Made by a program: the position numbers and the translations under genes. Below are positions 25,812-33,782 of a DNA stretch of 64,000 nucleotides, piece after piece. Position 1 is the first letter of the stretch; each line of letters starts with the position of its first letter. This DNA comes from Streptomyces coeruleorubidus (GTDB lineage: Bacteria; Actinomycetota; Actinomycetes; Streptomycetales; Streptomycetaceae), in the NCBI RefSeq assembly GCF_008705135.1, contig NZ_CP023694.1, forward strand, positions 1,364,001 to 1,428,000. The letters are read 5' to 3'. The notes beneath the pieces were generated by a model. That model worked only from the letters and a program-made list of their open reading frames with translations. It did not search any database and was not told where the DNA came from.

Positions 25812-26222
25812 CTACAGCGCCCTCAGTCCCGCGATCACCTCGCGCAGGATGCGCTCGTCGGGCAGCTGTGCCGGCGGCACGGGGCGGCTGACGGTGACGC
25901 TGCCGAGTTCCAGGAGATCGCCGAGGAGGACCCTGACGACGCCCACGGGCAGGTCCGCGCCCGCGGCGAGTTCGGCGACCGACTGGGTCTCCGTACGGCA
26001 CAGGTCGAGGAGGGTCCGGTGTTCCGGACCGAGCGGGACGTCGTCCACGCCGGGCGCGGACGGGTCCAGCGTGACCAGGGCGATCAGGTCGAACCGCACG
26101 CCGGTGGGGCCGGGCCGGGTGCGGCCGCCCGTCATGGCGTAGGGGCGGACGAGCGGGCCGGCCTCGTGGTCGTACCACTGGCTGCCCTGCTCGGGCGGGG
26201 TGCCCATCATGTCCTCGGTCAT
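25812..26222 (-). CDS. Conservon protein CvnC (DUF742)
   Basis: A 136-residue DUF742 protein. The recognisable block is LVRPYAMTGGRTRPGPTGVRFDLIALVTLD, then EHRTLLDLCRTETQSVAELAAGADLPVGVVRVLLGDLLELGSVTV, a winged-helix-like region, ending in ERILREVIAGLRAL. ATG 26222 lies 22 bases after the CvnB stop. It is the third gene of the conservon, with the GTPase 63 bases downstream. Its known partners are CvnB and CvnD. Confidence 0.92.
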   Translation of the reverse strand: MTEDMMGTPPEQGSQWYDHEAGPLVRPYAMTGGRTRPGPTGVRFDLIALVTLDPSAPGVDDVPLGPEHRTLLDLCRTETQSVAELAAGADLPVGVVRVLLGDLLELGSVTVSRPVPPAQLPDERILREVIAGLRAL

Positions 26223-26244
26223 CTGCGCGGACCGCCCTCTCGGT

Positions 26245-26682
26245 TCATCCGGCGGCGGACGGCCGGGCGCCGACGCGGGGCGCGGTGCCGAGGTGCTCAC
26301 CGACACGTTTGACCAGTCGTGCCATCTCGTACGCCACGAGGCCGATGTCGGCGGTCACGGCGGTGAGGAGGGCGAGACAGGATCCGTCGCCCGCCGCGGC
26401 CACGAACAGGAAGCCCTCGTCCATCTCCACCATGGTCTGGCGGACACCGCCGGCACCGAAGTGCCGTCCGGCCCCCTTGGCGAGGCTGTGGAAGCCCGAG
26501 GCGACCGCGGCGAGGTGCTCGGCGTCCTCGCGTCGGAGGCCGGTCGAGGCGCCCACGGCCAGGCCGTCGTTGGACAGCACCACGGCGTGCCGTATCTCGC
26601 TCACGCGGAGCACCAGATCGTCCAGCAGCCAGTCGAGTTCGCCGGAGCTCCGGGCGGAATGGGTGCTCGGGTCCTGGATCAT
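26245..26682 (-). CDS. Conservon protein CvnB (roadblock/LC7 domain)
   Basis: A 145-residue roadblock protein: ELDWLLDDLVLRVSEIRHAVVLSNDGLAVGASTGLRREDAEHLAAVASGFHSLAKG is the canonical CvnB signature. ATG 26682 overlaps the stop of the CvnA gene (ATGA), so it is translationally coupled. CvnB proteins bridge the sensor kinase and the GTPase. A close paralogue lies at 24180-24593. Confidence 0.93.
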   Translation of the reverse strand: MIQDPSTHSARSSGELDWLLDDLVLRVSEIRHAVVLSNDGLAVGASTGLRREDAEHLAAVASGFHSLAKGAGRHFGAGGVRQTMVEMDEGFLFVAAAGDGSCLALLTAVTADIGLVAYEMARLVKRVGEHLGTAPRVGARPSAAG

Positions 26683-29225
26683 GCGGGGTCTCCTTCGGAG
26701 CTGTCGTCGCCCGTCGGGCCGGGCGTGGTTCCGCGGCCGGGCCGCCTGCCGCCGCCGCGCGTCCAGCCGTCGCGGTACGCCGCCATGCGGTCCCGGACGA
26801 GTTCGGGGGTGCGTTCGTCGTCCCGGGGTGCGGGCGAGGGCGGGGGCTCCTCGGGGCGCCCCTCGCGCAGTTGGGGTGCGAGGCTGGCCTGCCGCACGCG
26901 ACGCGGGAGGTCGTCGGAGCCTTCGGGCTGCTCCTGGGGCCGGTGCAGTCGCAAGGTGGCGACTCCTGGGGGTGGTGTGTGGCTCATGGTCTCTACGGCG
27001 GCCGGGACGGGAGCCACCAGGGCGCGCCGGTCGGCCGGTGCCGCGACGGCGTCGGGGGCGGTGTCCTGATGCGGGATGCCGTCGGGCACGCGCACGTGGG
27101 CGCGTTCCTCGGGCTGCCGGGCGTGCGCCGCTTCGCCGTAGGAACGCTCCGCTTCACCGTGGGCACGTTCCGCCGCCCCGGTGTGCAGCAGGGCGGTGGG
27201 CACCAGGACGACCGCGGTGGTACCGCCGTACGGCGAGGTCCTCAGGTGGACCTTGATGCCGTGCCGGGCGGCGAGCCTGCTGACCACGAACAGGCCGAGC
27301 CGGTCGCTGTCGAACAGGTCGAGCGCCTCGGACTGCTCGATGCGGCGGTTGGCCTCGGCGAGGGTCTCCTTGCCCATGCCGAGGCCGCGGTCCTCGACCT
27401 CGACGGCGTAGCCGTTGCCGACGGGTTCTCCGGTGACGCGCACGCGCGTGTGGGGCGGCGAGAACTGGGCGGCGTTCTCGATGATCTCGGCGAGGAGGTG
27501 CGTGAGGTCGGCCACGGCCGCGCCCACGACGGCCGCCTCGGGGAGCTGCCGTACCTCCACGCGCGCGTAGTCCTCCACTTCGGAGACGGCCGCGCGGACC
27601 ACGTTGGTCAGGGAGACCGGCCTGCGCCAGGCCCGGCCGGGGGCCGCTCCGGAGAGGATGATCAGGCTCTCCGCATGGCGCCGCATGCGGGTGGTGAGGT
27701 GGTCGAGGCGGAAGAGGTCGCTCAGTTCGTTCGGGTCGTCGGAGCGGCGTTCCATGCTGTCGAGGAGGCTCAGCTGCCGGTGGACGAGGATCTGGCTGCG
27801 GCGGGCGAGGTTGACGAAGACGCCGGAGATGCCGCTGGCGAGTTCGGCGCGCTCCACGGCGGCCCGCAGCGCGGCACGGTGGACGGTGCCGAGAGCCTCG
27901 GCGACCTGTCCGGTCTCGTCGTCGGCGGACGGACCCGGCGGTGCCTCGGCGCGGATGTCGATCTCCTCGCCCGCGCGCAGTCTCCGCATGGCCTCGGGGA
28001 GTTTGCGCCGGGCGATCTCCAGGGCGCTGTTGCGCAGACTGACGAGCTCCACCACGAGACCGCGGCCGACGCGTACGGAGATGACGAGCGAGGCGGCGAC
28101 GGCGGCGAGGCCGAGCAGGACGGCCGCGCCGGCCGGGGTGAGCAGTCCCCGCGTGAACGGGTCGGCCCGCTGCGCCACGCCTCGTGCGGCGTCGTCCTCG
28201 ATCGTGCGCATACCGTTCTGCACGCGCGCGTGGGCGGTGTTCCAGGTGCTCTCGGGTACCGCCTCGATCGCCTTGGCTCCCGGTCCGCCGGCGAGGATCC
28301 CGTCCTCGGCGTCGCCCAGCCCGGCGTAGGCGCTGCTGTCTGCGAGGGCGTTCCACGCGGAGCGTTCGGTGCCGCGCAGGTCGGTGACGGCCGACTCGGT
28401 CAGGGTGCGGCGCAGTTCGACGGCGCCGGTGAACAGCCGGAGCCGCTCCCCGGTCAGCGTCCCGGACAGGCGGGCGCTGGCCAGAAGCGCGTCCTCCCGG
28501 GCCAACGCCTCGCCGGCCCGGGAGAATTCGAGCAGCACGCGCGCGTCGGAGCCGAGGTCGGCGTCCTGGATGCCGGTGAGGGCACCGCCGACGCCGAGAG
28601 CCTCGGCGATGGTCCGGGTGTAGCGGTCGTACGTCTCGGCCCAGCCGGCGCGCCGGTCGCGCACCTCGGTCCGCAGCGGACGCAGTTGCTCGGCACCGGC
28701 GACGAACGCCTCCAGCCGGCGGGCGACTCCGGCGGGCAGTTCCTCGCTGTCGGCGACGGTGCTGTTCTCGCCGAGCCGCAGTTTCGCGACGGCCCGGTCG
28801 GTGCGCCGGGCGAGTTCGTCCAGTTCGCCGCTCCCTGCGGCGGAGGGGTCGGTGGCGCGGCGTACCGCGGTGGCGCGTTCGGCCTGGAGGGCGGCGACCG
28901 CGGCGGAGACGGGGGCGCGGACCATGGCGTCCACGCGCTGGACCTGCCGTAGGCGGGAGACGTCCTGGGCGGTGGTGACGGTGGCGTGGGCCCACAGGGC
29001 CAGGAGGGAGACGACCGGCACCATCAGCAGACAGACGATCTTGGCGCGCACGGTACGGGGGCGTATGTGCCAGCGCTCCGCGCGCGTGGGCACCCCGTCC
29101 GCTGCGGCCCCCGAGGGCGCCTCGGAGTCCTCGTCGGCCGGTGGTCCGGCATGCGCGCGGCGACCGCGCACGGGCGGGAGCGGCGCCTCGGCGCCGGCTG
29201 TGGGGGTCCTACGGGGTGTACGCAT
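26679..29225 (-). CDS. Conservon sensor histidine kinase CvnA
   Basis: An 848-residue membrane sensor. After a Pro/Ala-rich cytosolic lead there is a transmembrane segment near residue 62 (AKIVCLLMVPVVSLLAL), a long extracellular part resembling the nitrate/nitrite-sensing fold, a second transmembrane segment near 360, a HAMP-like region and the kinase core with N box EIIENAAQFSP, G1 VEDRGLGMG and G2 region GLFVVSRLAARHGI. The tail is a long Pro/Arg-rich extension. ATG 29225 has GAGGAG 6 bases upstream; the frame continues open to 29570 through a 21-bp repeat array. First gene of the conservon. Confidence 0.9.
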   Translation of the reverse strand: MRTPRRTPTAGAEAPLPPVRGRRAHAGPPADEDSEAPSGAAADGVPTRAERWHIRPRTVRAKIVCLLMVPVVSLLALWAHATVTTAQDVSRLRQVQRVDAMVRAPVSAAVAALQAERATAVRRATDPSAAGSGELDELARRTDRAVAKLRLGENSTVADSEELPAGVARRLEAFVAGAEQLRPLRTEVRDRRAGWAETYDRYTRTIAEALGVGGALTGIQDADLGSDARVLLEFSRAGEALAREDALLASARLSGTLTGERLRLFTGAVELRRTLTESAVTDLRGTERSAWNALADSSAYAGLGDAEDGILAGGPGAKAIEAVPESTWNTAHARVQNGMRTIEDDAARGVAQRADPFTRGLLTPAGAAVLLGLAAVAASLVISVRVGRGLVVELVSLRNSALEIARRKLPEAMRRLRAGEEIDIRAEAPPGPSADDETGQVAEALGTVHRAALRAAVERAELASGISGVFVNLARRSQILVHRQLSLLDSMERRSDDPNELSDLFRLDHLTTRMRRHAESLIILSGAAPGRAWRRPVSLTNVVRAAVSEVEDYARVEVRQLPEAAVVGAAVADLTHLLAEIIENAAQFSPPHTRVRVTGEPVGNGYAVEVEDRGLGMGKETLAEANRRIEQSEALDLFDSDRLGLFVVSRLAARHGIKVHLRTSPYGGTTAVVLVPTALLHTGAAERAHGEAERSYGEAAHARQPEERAHVRVPDGIPHQDTAPDAVAAPADRRALVAPVPAAVETMSHTPPPGVATLRLHRPQEQPEGSDDLPRRVRQASLAPQLREGRPEEPPPSPAPRDDERTPELVRDRMAAYRDGWTRGGGRRPGRGTTPGPTGDDSSEGDPA

Positions 29226-29277
29226 GGACTCCTCGCTCGGGGGTGGTTCGGGGCGTGTCGCCCCGGCTTCAGGGCGT

Positions 29278-29486
29278 GCCGTCCGTGCTTCGGGCCGTGG
29301 GGCTTGCCGTTCGGACCGTGAGCCTTGCCGTTCGGACCGTGAGCCTTGCCGTTCGGACCGTGGGGCGTGCCGTCCGGGCTTCCGGCCGTGCCCATCCAGC
29401 CACAGGGGCGTGCCATCCAGACCGAGGGGCATGCCGTCCGGACCGACGGCCGTGCCGTCCAGACCTTGGGTCGTGCCGTCCGGAGG
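29278..29486. repeat. 21-bp tandem array upstream of cvnA, about 10 units
   Basis: Units begin GCCGTYCGGAC or GCCATCCAGAC at 29306, 29327, 29348, 29369, 29390, 29412, 29433, 29454 and 29475, with one 28-base unit before (29278). The spacing is 21 bases except one 22. It fills most of the 295-base gap between the MHYT gene and cvnA. Confidence 0.85.
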
Positions 29487-29520
29487 ACCTGTCGCCCGCC
29501 CCGCCGGGCCCCGGTCGCGG

Positions 29521-30294
29521 CTAACGGGCGACGCTCTCGACCGGCCGCTGGGCCGACGCGGACGCCTCACGCTCCCCTGCCGTCGGCGACAGCGCGACGA
29601 AGGCGGAGGTCAGGAAGAGGTAGGACCCGAGGCCGACGGCGAGGGGGAAGATGAACTGCATCGCCGTGGCCCCGGGCAGTGCCTCCCCGGAGGGCGTCAC
29701 GCGCACGCTCACCGCGAACATCCCGGTGTAGTGCATGCTGCTGACGGCCGCGCCCATGATCAGGGAGGCGATGGTGACCGCGACGGGCGACTTGATGTTG
29801 AGCGCCGCCCACAGAGCCGCCGTCGCGGCGACGACGGCAATCAGGACGGAGAGCCCGACGACCACCGGGTCGTAGGTCACGTCGCCGTGCAGGCGGACGG
29901 CCGCCATGCCCAGGTAGTGCATGCTGGCGACGCCGAGGCCGGTGGTGAGCCCGCCGATCAGCAGGGCCCGGCCGCGGTCCCGGCCGTAGCCGACGGCGAA
30001 GACGCCGGCGCAGACGACGACCATGGCGACGAGCAGGCTCAGCAGGGTGAGCGGCACGTCGTAGCGGATATCGGTGCCGGCGACGCTGAAACCGAGCATG
30101 GCCACGAAGTGCATGGTCCAGATGCCGGTGCCGATCGCCGAGGCGGCGGTGACGAGCCAGTTGCGGCGCGAGCGCCCGGTGGCGGCGAGCGCGCGCACGG
30201 TGCAGCGCAGCCCGAGGGCGGCGCCTATACAGGCCATCACGTACGACAGCGCGGGGGTCAGCCACCCCAGGGCGGCGTGGTCCAGGTGTCCCAT
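29521..30294 (-). CDS. MHYT-domain membrane sensor protein
   Basis: A 257-residue integral membrane protein with seven hydrophobic helices. Three motifs show an MHYT-type sensor: TGIWTMHFVAM near 58, VASMHYLGM near 123 and VSSMHYTGM near 188. The repeated Met/His residues are thought to bind copper and to sense oxygen, CO or NO. Bacterial MHYT domains are usually fused to GGDEF or kinase domains; this one ends after the seventh helix with no output domain. Being just upstream of the conservon on the same strand, it might feed it, but a 295-base gap separates them. Confidence 0.9.
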   Translation of the reverse strand: MGHLDHAALGWLTPALSYVMACIGAALGLRCTVRALAATGRSRRNWLVTAASAIGTGIWTMHFVAMLGFSVAGTDIRYDVPLTLLSLLVAMVVVCAGVFAVGYGRDRGRALLIGGLTTGLGVASMHYLGMAAVRLHGDVTYDPVVVGLSVLIAVVAATAALWAALNIKSPVAVTIASLIMGAAVSSMHYTGMFAVSVRVTPSGEALPGATAMQFIFPLAVGLGSYLFLTSAFVALSPTAGEREASASAQRPVESVAR

Positions 30295-30437
30295 GACCCC
30301 GGGACGCTAGACCCGGCAGGGGCGCACAAAGGGGGCGCATTTCGAAAGGTGTTGGAATATGACGCAAGGATGTACCGGAACGATCGGGTCACGCTCGAAC
30401 GTGTGCACTGAGGCGTCATCCGTGCCGGTGAGGAATC

Positions 30438-31046
30438 ATGCCGTACATGAGCGACGACCAGACGCGTGTCCAGGAGTTCTTCACCGCCCGCGCCGCCGAC
30501 TGGGACAGCCGGTTCCCCGACGACGGTCCGGCCTACGCCGCCGCGGTCGCCGAGCTCGGACTGCGCCCGGGCGACCGAGTGCTCGACGCGGGGTGCGGCA
30601 CCGGACGCGCCCTGCCGCCGCTGCGTGCCGCCGTGGGGCCCTCGGGAGTGGTGCTCGGGGCCGATCTGACCCCGGCCATGCTGCGGGAGGCCGTGCGGGC
30701 CGGACGGGACCGTGACGGGGCGTTGCTGCTCTCGGACGTCGCCGCGCTGCCGCTGCGCTCGCACTCGCTGGACGCCGTATTCGGGGCGGGCCTGATCTCG
30801 CATCTGGCGAGTCCGGCCGAGAATCTGCGGGAGCTGGCGCGCGTCGTGCGCCCCGGTGGTGTGCTGGCGCTGTTCCACCCGATCGGCAGGGCGGCCCTGG
30901 CCGCGCGCCACGGCCGCCCGCTCACCCCGGACGACCTGCGCGCCGAGTCCAACCTCCGGCCGCTGCTGGCCGGTTCGGGGTGGCGGCTGACGTCGTACGT
31001 CGACGAGGACTCCCGCTTCCTTGCGCTCGCCGTCCGCGAGGACTGA
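30438..31046 (+). CDS. Class I SAM-dependent methyltransferase
   Basis: A 202-residue methyltransferase. Motif I VLDAGCGTGRALP near residue 51, LGADLTPAML for the acidic loop, and VARVVRPGGVLALFHPIGR-like post-motif segments (ELARVVRPGG) define a class I fold. The UbiE/MenG-like length suggests a small-molecule substrate. GAGGAA precedes ATG 30438 closely; ATG 30447 is an alternative. It is divergent from the MHYT gene with a 143-base gap. Confidence 0.88.
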   Translation: MPYMSDDQTRVQEFFTARAADWDSRFPDDGPAYAAAVAELGLRPGDRVLDAGCGTGRALPPLRAAVGPSGVVLGADLTPAMLREAVRAGRDRDGALLLSDVAALPLRSHSLDAVFGAGLISHLASPAENLRELARVVRPGGVLALFHPIGRAALAARHGRPLTPDDLRAESNLRPLLAGSGWRLTSYVDEDSRFLALAVRED

Positions 31047-31081
31047 GCCGCCGCGTCACCCGGCTCCCTCACCCGGCCCCG

Positions 31082-31984
31082 TCACCCGGCCTCGGCATCC
31101 GGCGCCGCCACGTGCCGCACGGGGCAGCCCCGGACGCCCGGGACGGGGCGCGTGCCCAGGTCGTCGAGCCGGTAGCCGTACGGGTAGCCCTTGATCTCCC
31201 AGTTCTGGCGGGCGAAGTGCGGGGCGCTCCGGGGCTGCAGCAGACGTACGGCGCGGCCCCGCAGCCGTATAGCGCGACGCACCCACGCGCGTGTGGCGGC
31301 GCTGGGCGGGCTGTAGCGGAAGGCGCGCAGCAGAGAGTCGTCGAGCAGCGCGAGGGTCGTGGTGCGCAGCAGCGGCGCGAGCGGGCGCGGGTACCAGGAG
31401 GACATCAGGTCGAGCGTGGCGTCCGAGACCCGCCGGGACTCCTCGTCCCACGCGAAGTGGGCCGCCTCGTAGCCGTCGAGGCAGCTCTCGAACTCCTCGT
31501 ACGTCTCGGGGATGTCCTTGATGCCCAGGTGCCGGCCCAGCGTGCGGTAGTGGACGACACTGGCCACGATCTCGTGGCGCGACATCCTGCGCCACGCGTA
31601 GGCGTCGATCCACCGTTTGGGCACCACGACGAACGTGCAGAGCACGTAGCGCATGTCGTCGTTGCTGATGTCATAGCTGCGGTGCATCTGGTTGATGCGG
31701 CGGATCGCGGTCCTGCCCTGGTCGCTGCCGAAACCGTGCTCGACCACGGCGTCCAGGAGCAGCGACGTGTCGTCGTAGCGCTTCTGTGTCCGCTCCGTGA
31801 GCTCCGCTGTCTCGGCGAGCAGCCGGCCGATGCCCGGGACGGCGTACGTGCGGTACAGGGCCAGCTCCAGGGCGCGGGTGAAGTCCCAGGGAAACTCGTA
31901 CGCCACGCTCAGCCGGTAGATCTCCGTGGCCTCCCGGTACGGGTCCATCCGCCGTATCTGTTCCAGCCGTGCGAAGCGCTTCAC
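31082..31984 (-). CDS. DUF2236 / MpaB-type oxygenase family protein
   Basis: A 300-residue protein of the DUF2236 family (ER-bound oxygenase mpaB, latex-clearing Lcp-like heme proteins). Features are YEFPWDFTRALELALYRTYAVPGIGRLL at the start, HRSYDISNDDMRYVLCTFVVVP, WRRMSRHEIVASVVHYRTLGRHLGIKDIPETYEEFESCLDGYE and a C-terminal basic stretch. His residues in these blocks could be heme ligands. A perfect dyad at 32013-32029 lies 29 bases upstream of ATG 31984. Substrate unknown. Confidence 0.8.
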   Translation of the reverse strand: MKRFARLEQIRRMDPYREATEIYRLSVAYEFPWDFTRALELALYRTYAVPGIGRLLAETAELTERTQKRYDDTSLLLDAVVEHGFGSDQGRTAIRRINQMHRSYDISNDDMRYVLCTFVVVPKRWIDAYAWRRMSRHEIVASVVHYRTLGRHLGIKDIPETYEEFESCLDGYEAAHFAWDEESRRVSDATLDLMSSWYPRPLAPLLRTTTLALLDDSLLRAFRYSPPSAATRAWVRRAIRLRGRAVRLLQPRSAPHFARQNWEIKGYPYGYRLDDLGTRPVPGVRGCPVRHVAAPDAEAG

Positions 31985-32012
31985 AGTGCCATCCCCCTTC
32001 TGTCACCGGAGA

Positions 32013-32029
32013 TCCAACTTTACGTTGGA
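32013..32029. promoter_or_regulatory. Operator-like dyad upstream of the MpaB-type gene
   Basis: Perfect TCCAAC (32013-32018), TTTAC, GTTGGA (32024-32029), in an AT-rich patch 29 bases from the start of the minus-strand oxygenase gene and about 54 bases before the plus-strand small gene. A TetR-like repressor would fit; none is adjacent. Confidence 0.6.
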
Positions 32030-32082
32030 GTCAGCGAGATGACCGGCAGGCGGGACATCCGCACAGGGGGAAGGTGGTCAGC

Positions 32083-32379
32083 ATGTGGGGCAAGGTCCGG
32101 AAGGCCGGGGACAGAGTCGCTCACGCCTTGCGCACGGAGACGAAGACCGGTGAGGGCAAACGTCCGCACAATCTCTTCGAGGCGGCCGCGGCCTACGTCA
32201 CGGCGAGCGCGGAGGACGACCAGGAGCGGGCCGACGAGGCGGCCGGCTGGGTCTCGCCCGAGGCGCTGTCGTTCGGGGTGAACGAGCTGGCAGGCCGGGC
32301 CGTCATCGCGCTCGCACGGGAACGCGGCGAATCGCCCCGGACCGTGGCCCGTGAGCTGCTGGGGCTGCCGGCGGAGTGA
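32083..32379 (+). CDS. Small hypothetical protein
   Basis: A 98-residue soluble protein: MWGKVRKAGDRVAHALRTETKTGEGK, then alpha-helical, Ala- and Glu-rich segments (FEAAAAYVTASAEDDQERADEAAGWVSPEALSFGVNELAGRAVIALARERGESPRTVARELLGLP). No known domain. ATG 32083 has GGGGGAAGG upstream; GTG 32074 is in frame. Short and Streptomyces-like in codon use, so probably real. Confidence 0.65.
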   Translation: MWGKVRKAGDRVAHALRTETKTGEGKRPHNLFEAAAAYVTASAEDDQERADEAAGWVSPEALSFGVNELAGRAVIALARERGESPRTVARELLGLPAE

Positions 32380-32514
32380 CGCGCCCCGACCGGACGGCCG
32401 ATTCGCCCCGTCCGCCGGAAAAGGGCAGCCCCTGGTGCGCACGCAAGGCCGTGACAAGCGGCTTCCGCGCGCACTAGGGTGCGCGCCGGTGGACGAACCG
32501 ATGGGGAGGCTGGG

Positions 32515-33372
32515 ATGGCCGGGACGGATGAGGACACCGTCGCCGCCGCGGACGACGCGCTCTATGTGCTCACGGCGGTGTTGCTGACGCCGGCGCAGTT
32601 CCCGAGCGTGCTGGGCGACGACTATCCGGAGGCGTGCGCGGCGCTCGGCCTCGCGCCGCTCGCAGACGGGTACGGGCTGGTGCTCGGCCAGGACGGCGAG
32701 GGAGCCCGGTGGACGGTGGTCATCGACGACGTCTCCCTGGTGGCCGTCGCGATCGCGTCCTGGGACTGCGGGATGGAGTACGAGCTGTCGCCCGACGAGC
32801 GCACGGTCGTCGCGGCCCTGCCCGGCTGGCCTCTCGCGGTCGCCGTGGCGGCGCCCGGAGTGCCCGCGCCGCACGATCCCGGCCCGGAGGCCGACGACCG
32901 GCCCCCGCTGACCCCGCCGGACACCGCCGTCTGGGGCCCGGCCCAGCGGCGCCTGGGCGCGGACGAGATCGCCCTTCAGTGGGCGATGTGGCGGGAGCAG
33001 GTCGACGACTCGGCCTTCCCGGCCCCGGGGTCCTCGGCGACCCCGGACGACGGAGGCGCTGCGGCCGACGGTCCGGGCGGAGGCGGGGAGAAGGGGCAGC
33101 AGGGCCACAGCGGCATCCGGCGCGTCCTCGCGGAGGCCCGCACCTACATCGACTCGCCACCGCCGCTGGGCCGGGTCCGGTCGTCGTTCGCGCCGGGTGA
33201 CGCGCGGACCCTGCGGGCCGACGGTCCCGGCTGGTCGCTCGTGGCCAGGACCGACGACATCGCCTTCGTGCTGCTGGACGAGGAACCGGGCGAGATCCTG
33301 CCGGTGGGCCGGGGGCCGGAGCTGCCGGGTCTCCTCGAAGCCCTCGACAAGATGGCCGTACGGCCGAACTGA
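32515..33372 (+). CDS. Hypothetical protein
   Basis: A 285-residue soluble protein with no motif I can name. The N-terminal half (ALYVLTAVLLTPAQFPSVLGDDYPEACAALG, YGLVLGQDGEGARWTVVIDDVSLVAVAIASWDCGMEYEL) is globular; the middle is a Pro- and Gly-rich linker; the C-terminal part (RTLRADGPGWSLVARTDDIAFVLLDEEPGEILPVGRGPELPGLLEALDKM) repeats the beta-strand pattern. The start ATG has GGGGAGG at the right distance. Alone on the plus strand. Confidence 0.7.
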   Translation: MAGTDEDTVAAADDALYVLTAVLLTPAQFPSVLGDDYPEACAALGLAPLADGYGLVLGQDGEGARWTVVIDDVSLVAVAIASWDCGMEYELSPDERTVVAALPGWPLAVAVAAPGVPAPHDPGPEADDRPPLTPPDTAVWGPAQRRLGADEIALQWAMWREQVDDSAFPAPGSSATPDDGGAAADGPGGGGEKGQQGHSGIRRVLAEARTYIDSPPPLGRVRSSFAPGDARTLRADGPGWSLVARTDDIAFVLLDEEPGEILPVGRGPELPGLLEALDKMAVRPN

Positions 33373-33401
33373 GCCGGTGCGGCCTCGCGCCGCACCGGTC
33401 A

Positions 33402-33494
33402 TCAGCGCGTCAACGGCCCGACTCCTTGCGGGTCAGCGCGTCAACGGCCCGACTCCTCGCGGGTCAGCGCGTCAACGGCCCAGCTCCTTGCGGG
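33402..33494. repeat. 31-bp tandem repeat duplicating a gene's 3' end, three copies
   Basis: Units start at 33402, 33433 and 33464 (TCAGCGCGTCAACGG...). The copy nearest the gene carries its stop codon TGA (33472-33474) and last codons; the two distal copies duplicate KE(S)GR-stop. Confidence 0.9.
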
Positions 33495-33654
33495 TGGCGC
33501 GGCGCAGCCTGCGCCGCTGCGAGGGGTCCAGCGTGAGATACGCGGCTGCCGGGACTCCCAGGATGATCAGGAGCGATGCCCACCAGGGCAGCCAGATCAA
33601 CAGGATGAGCCCGACCGCCACACCACCTGCGGCGATCTTGGCGTTCTTGGACAT
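33472..33654 (-). CDS. Small membrane protein
   Basis: A 60-residue protein: MSKNAKIAAGGVAVGLILLIWLPWWASLLIILGVPAAAYLTL gives two close transmembrane segments, followed by a basic tail (DPSQRRRLRRATRKELGR). GGAGG precedes ATG 33654. Function unknown. Its last six codons and stop lie in a 31-bp tandem repeat whose other two copies follow the stop. Confidence 0.7.
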   Translation of the reverse strand: MSKNAKIAAGGVAVGLILLIWLPWWASLLIILGVPAAAYLTLDPSQRRRLRRATRKELGR

Positions 33655-33782
33655 GATGTCGCCTCCTTCGCGGCCACTGCCGCTCTCTGTCTCGAAAACG
33701 GGCCCGCGCTTGCGGCGGTTCCTGACCGCGACCCTGAGACATCCCTGAGGCGCTACCCTTAGGCACCCCTGAGACCTCTATC

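Noticed and set aside
26871..28952. A long plus-strand frame opposite cvnA
   Set aside because: No domain; shadow of the kinase gene.
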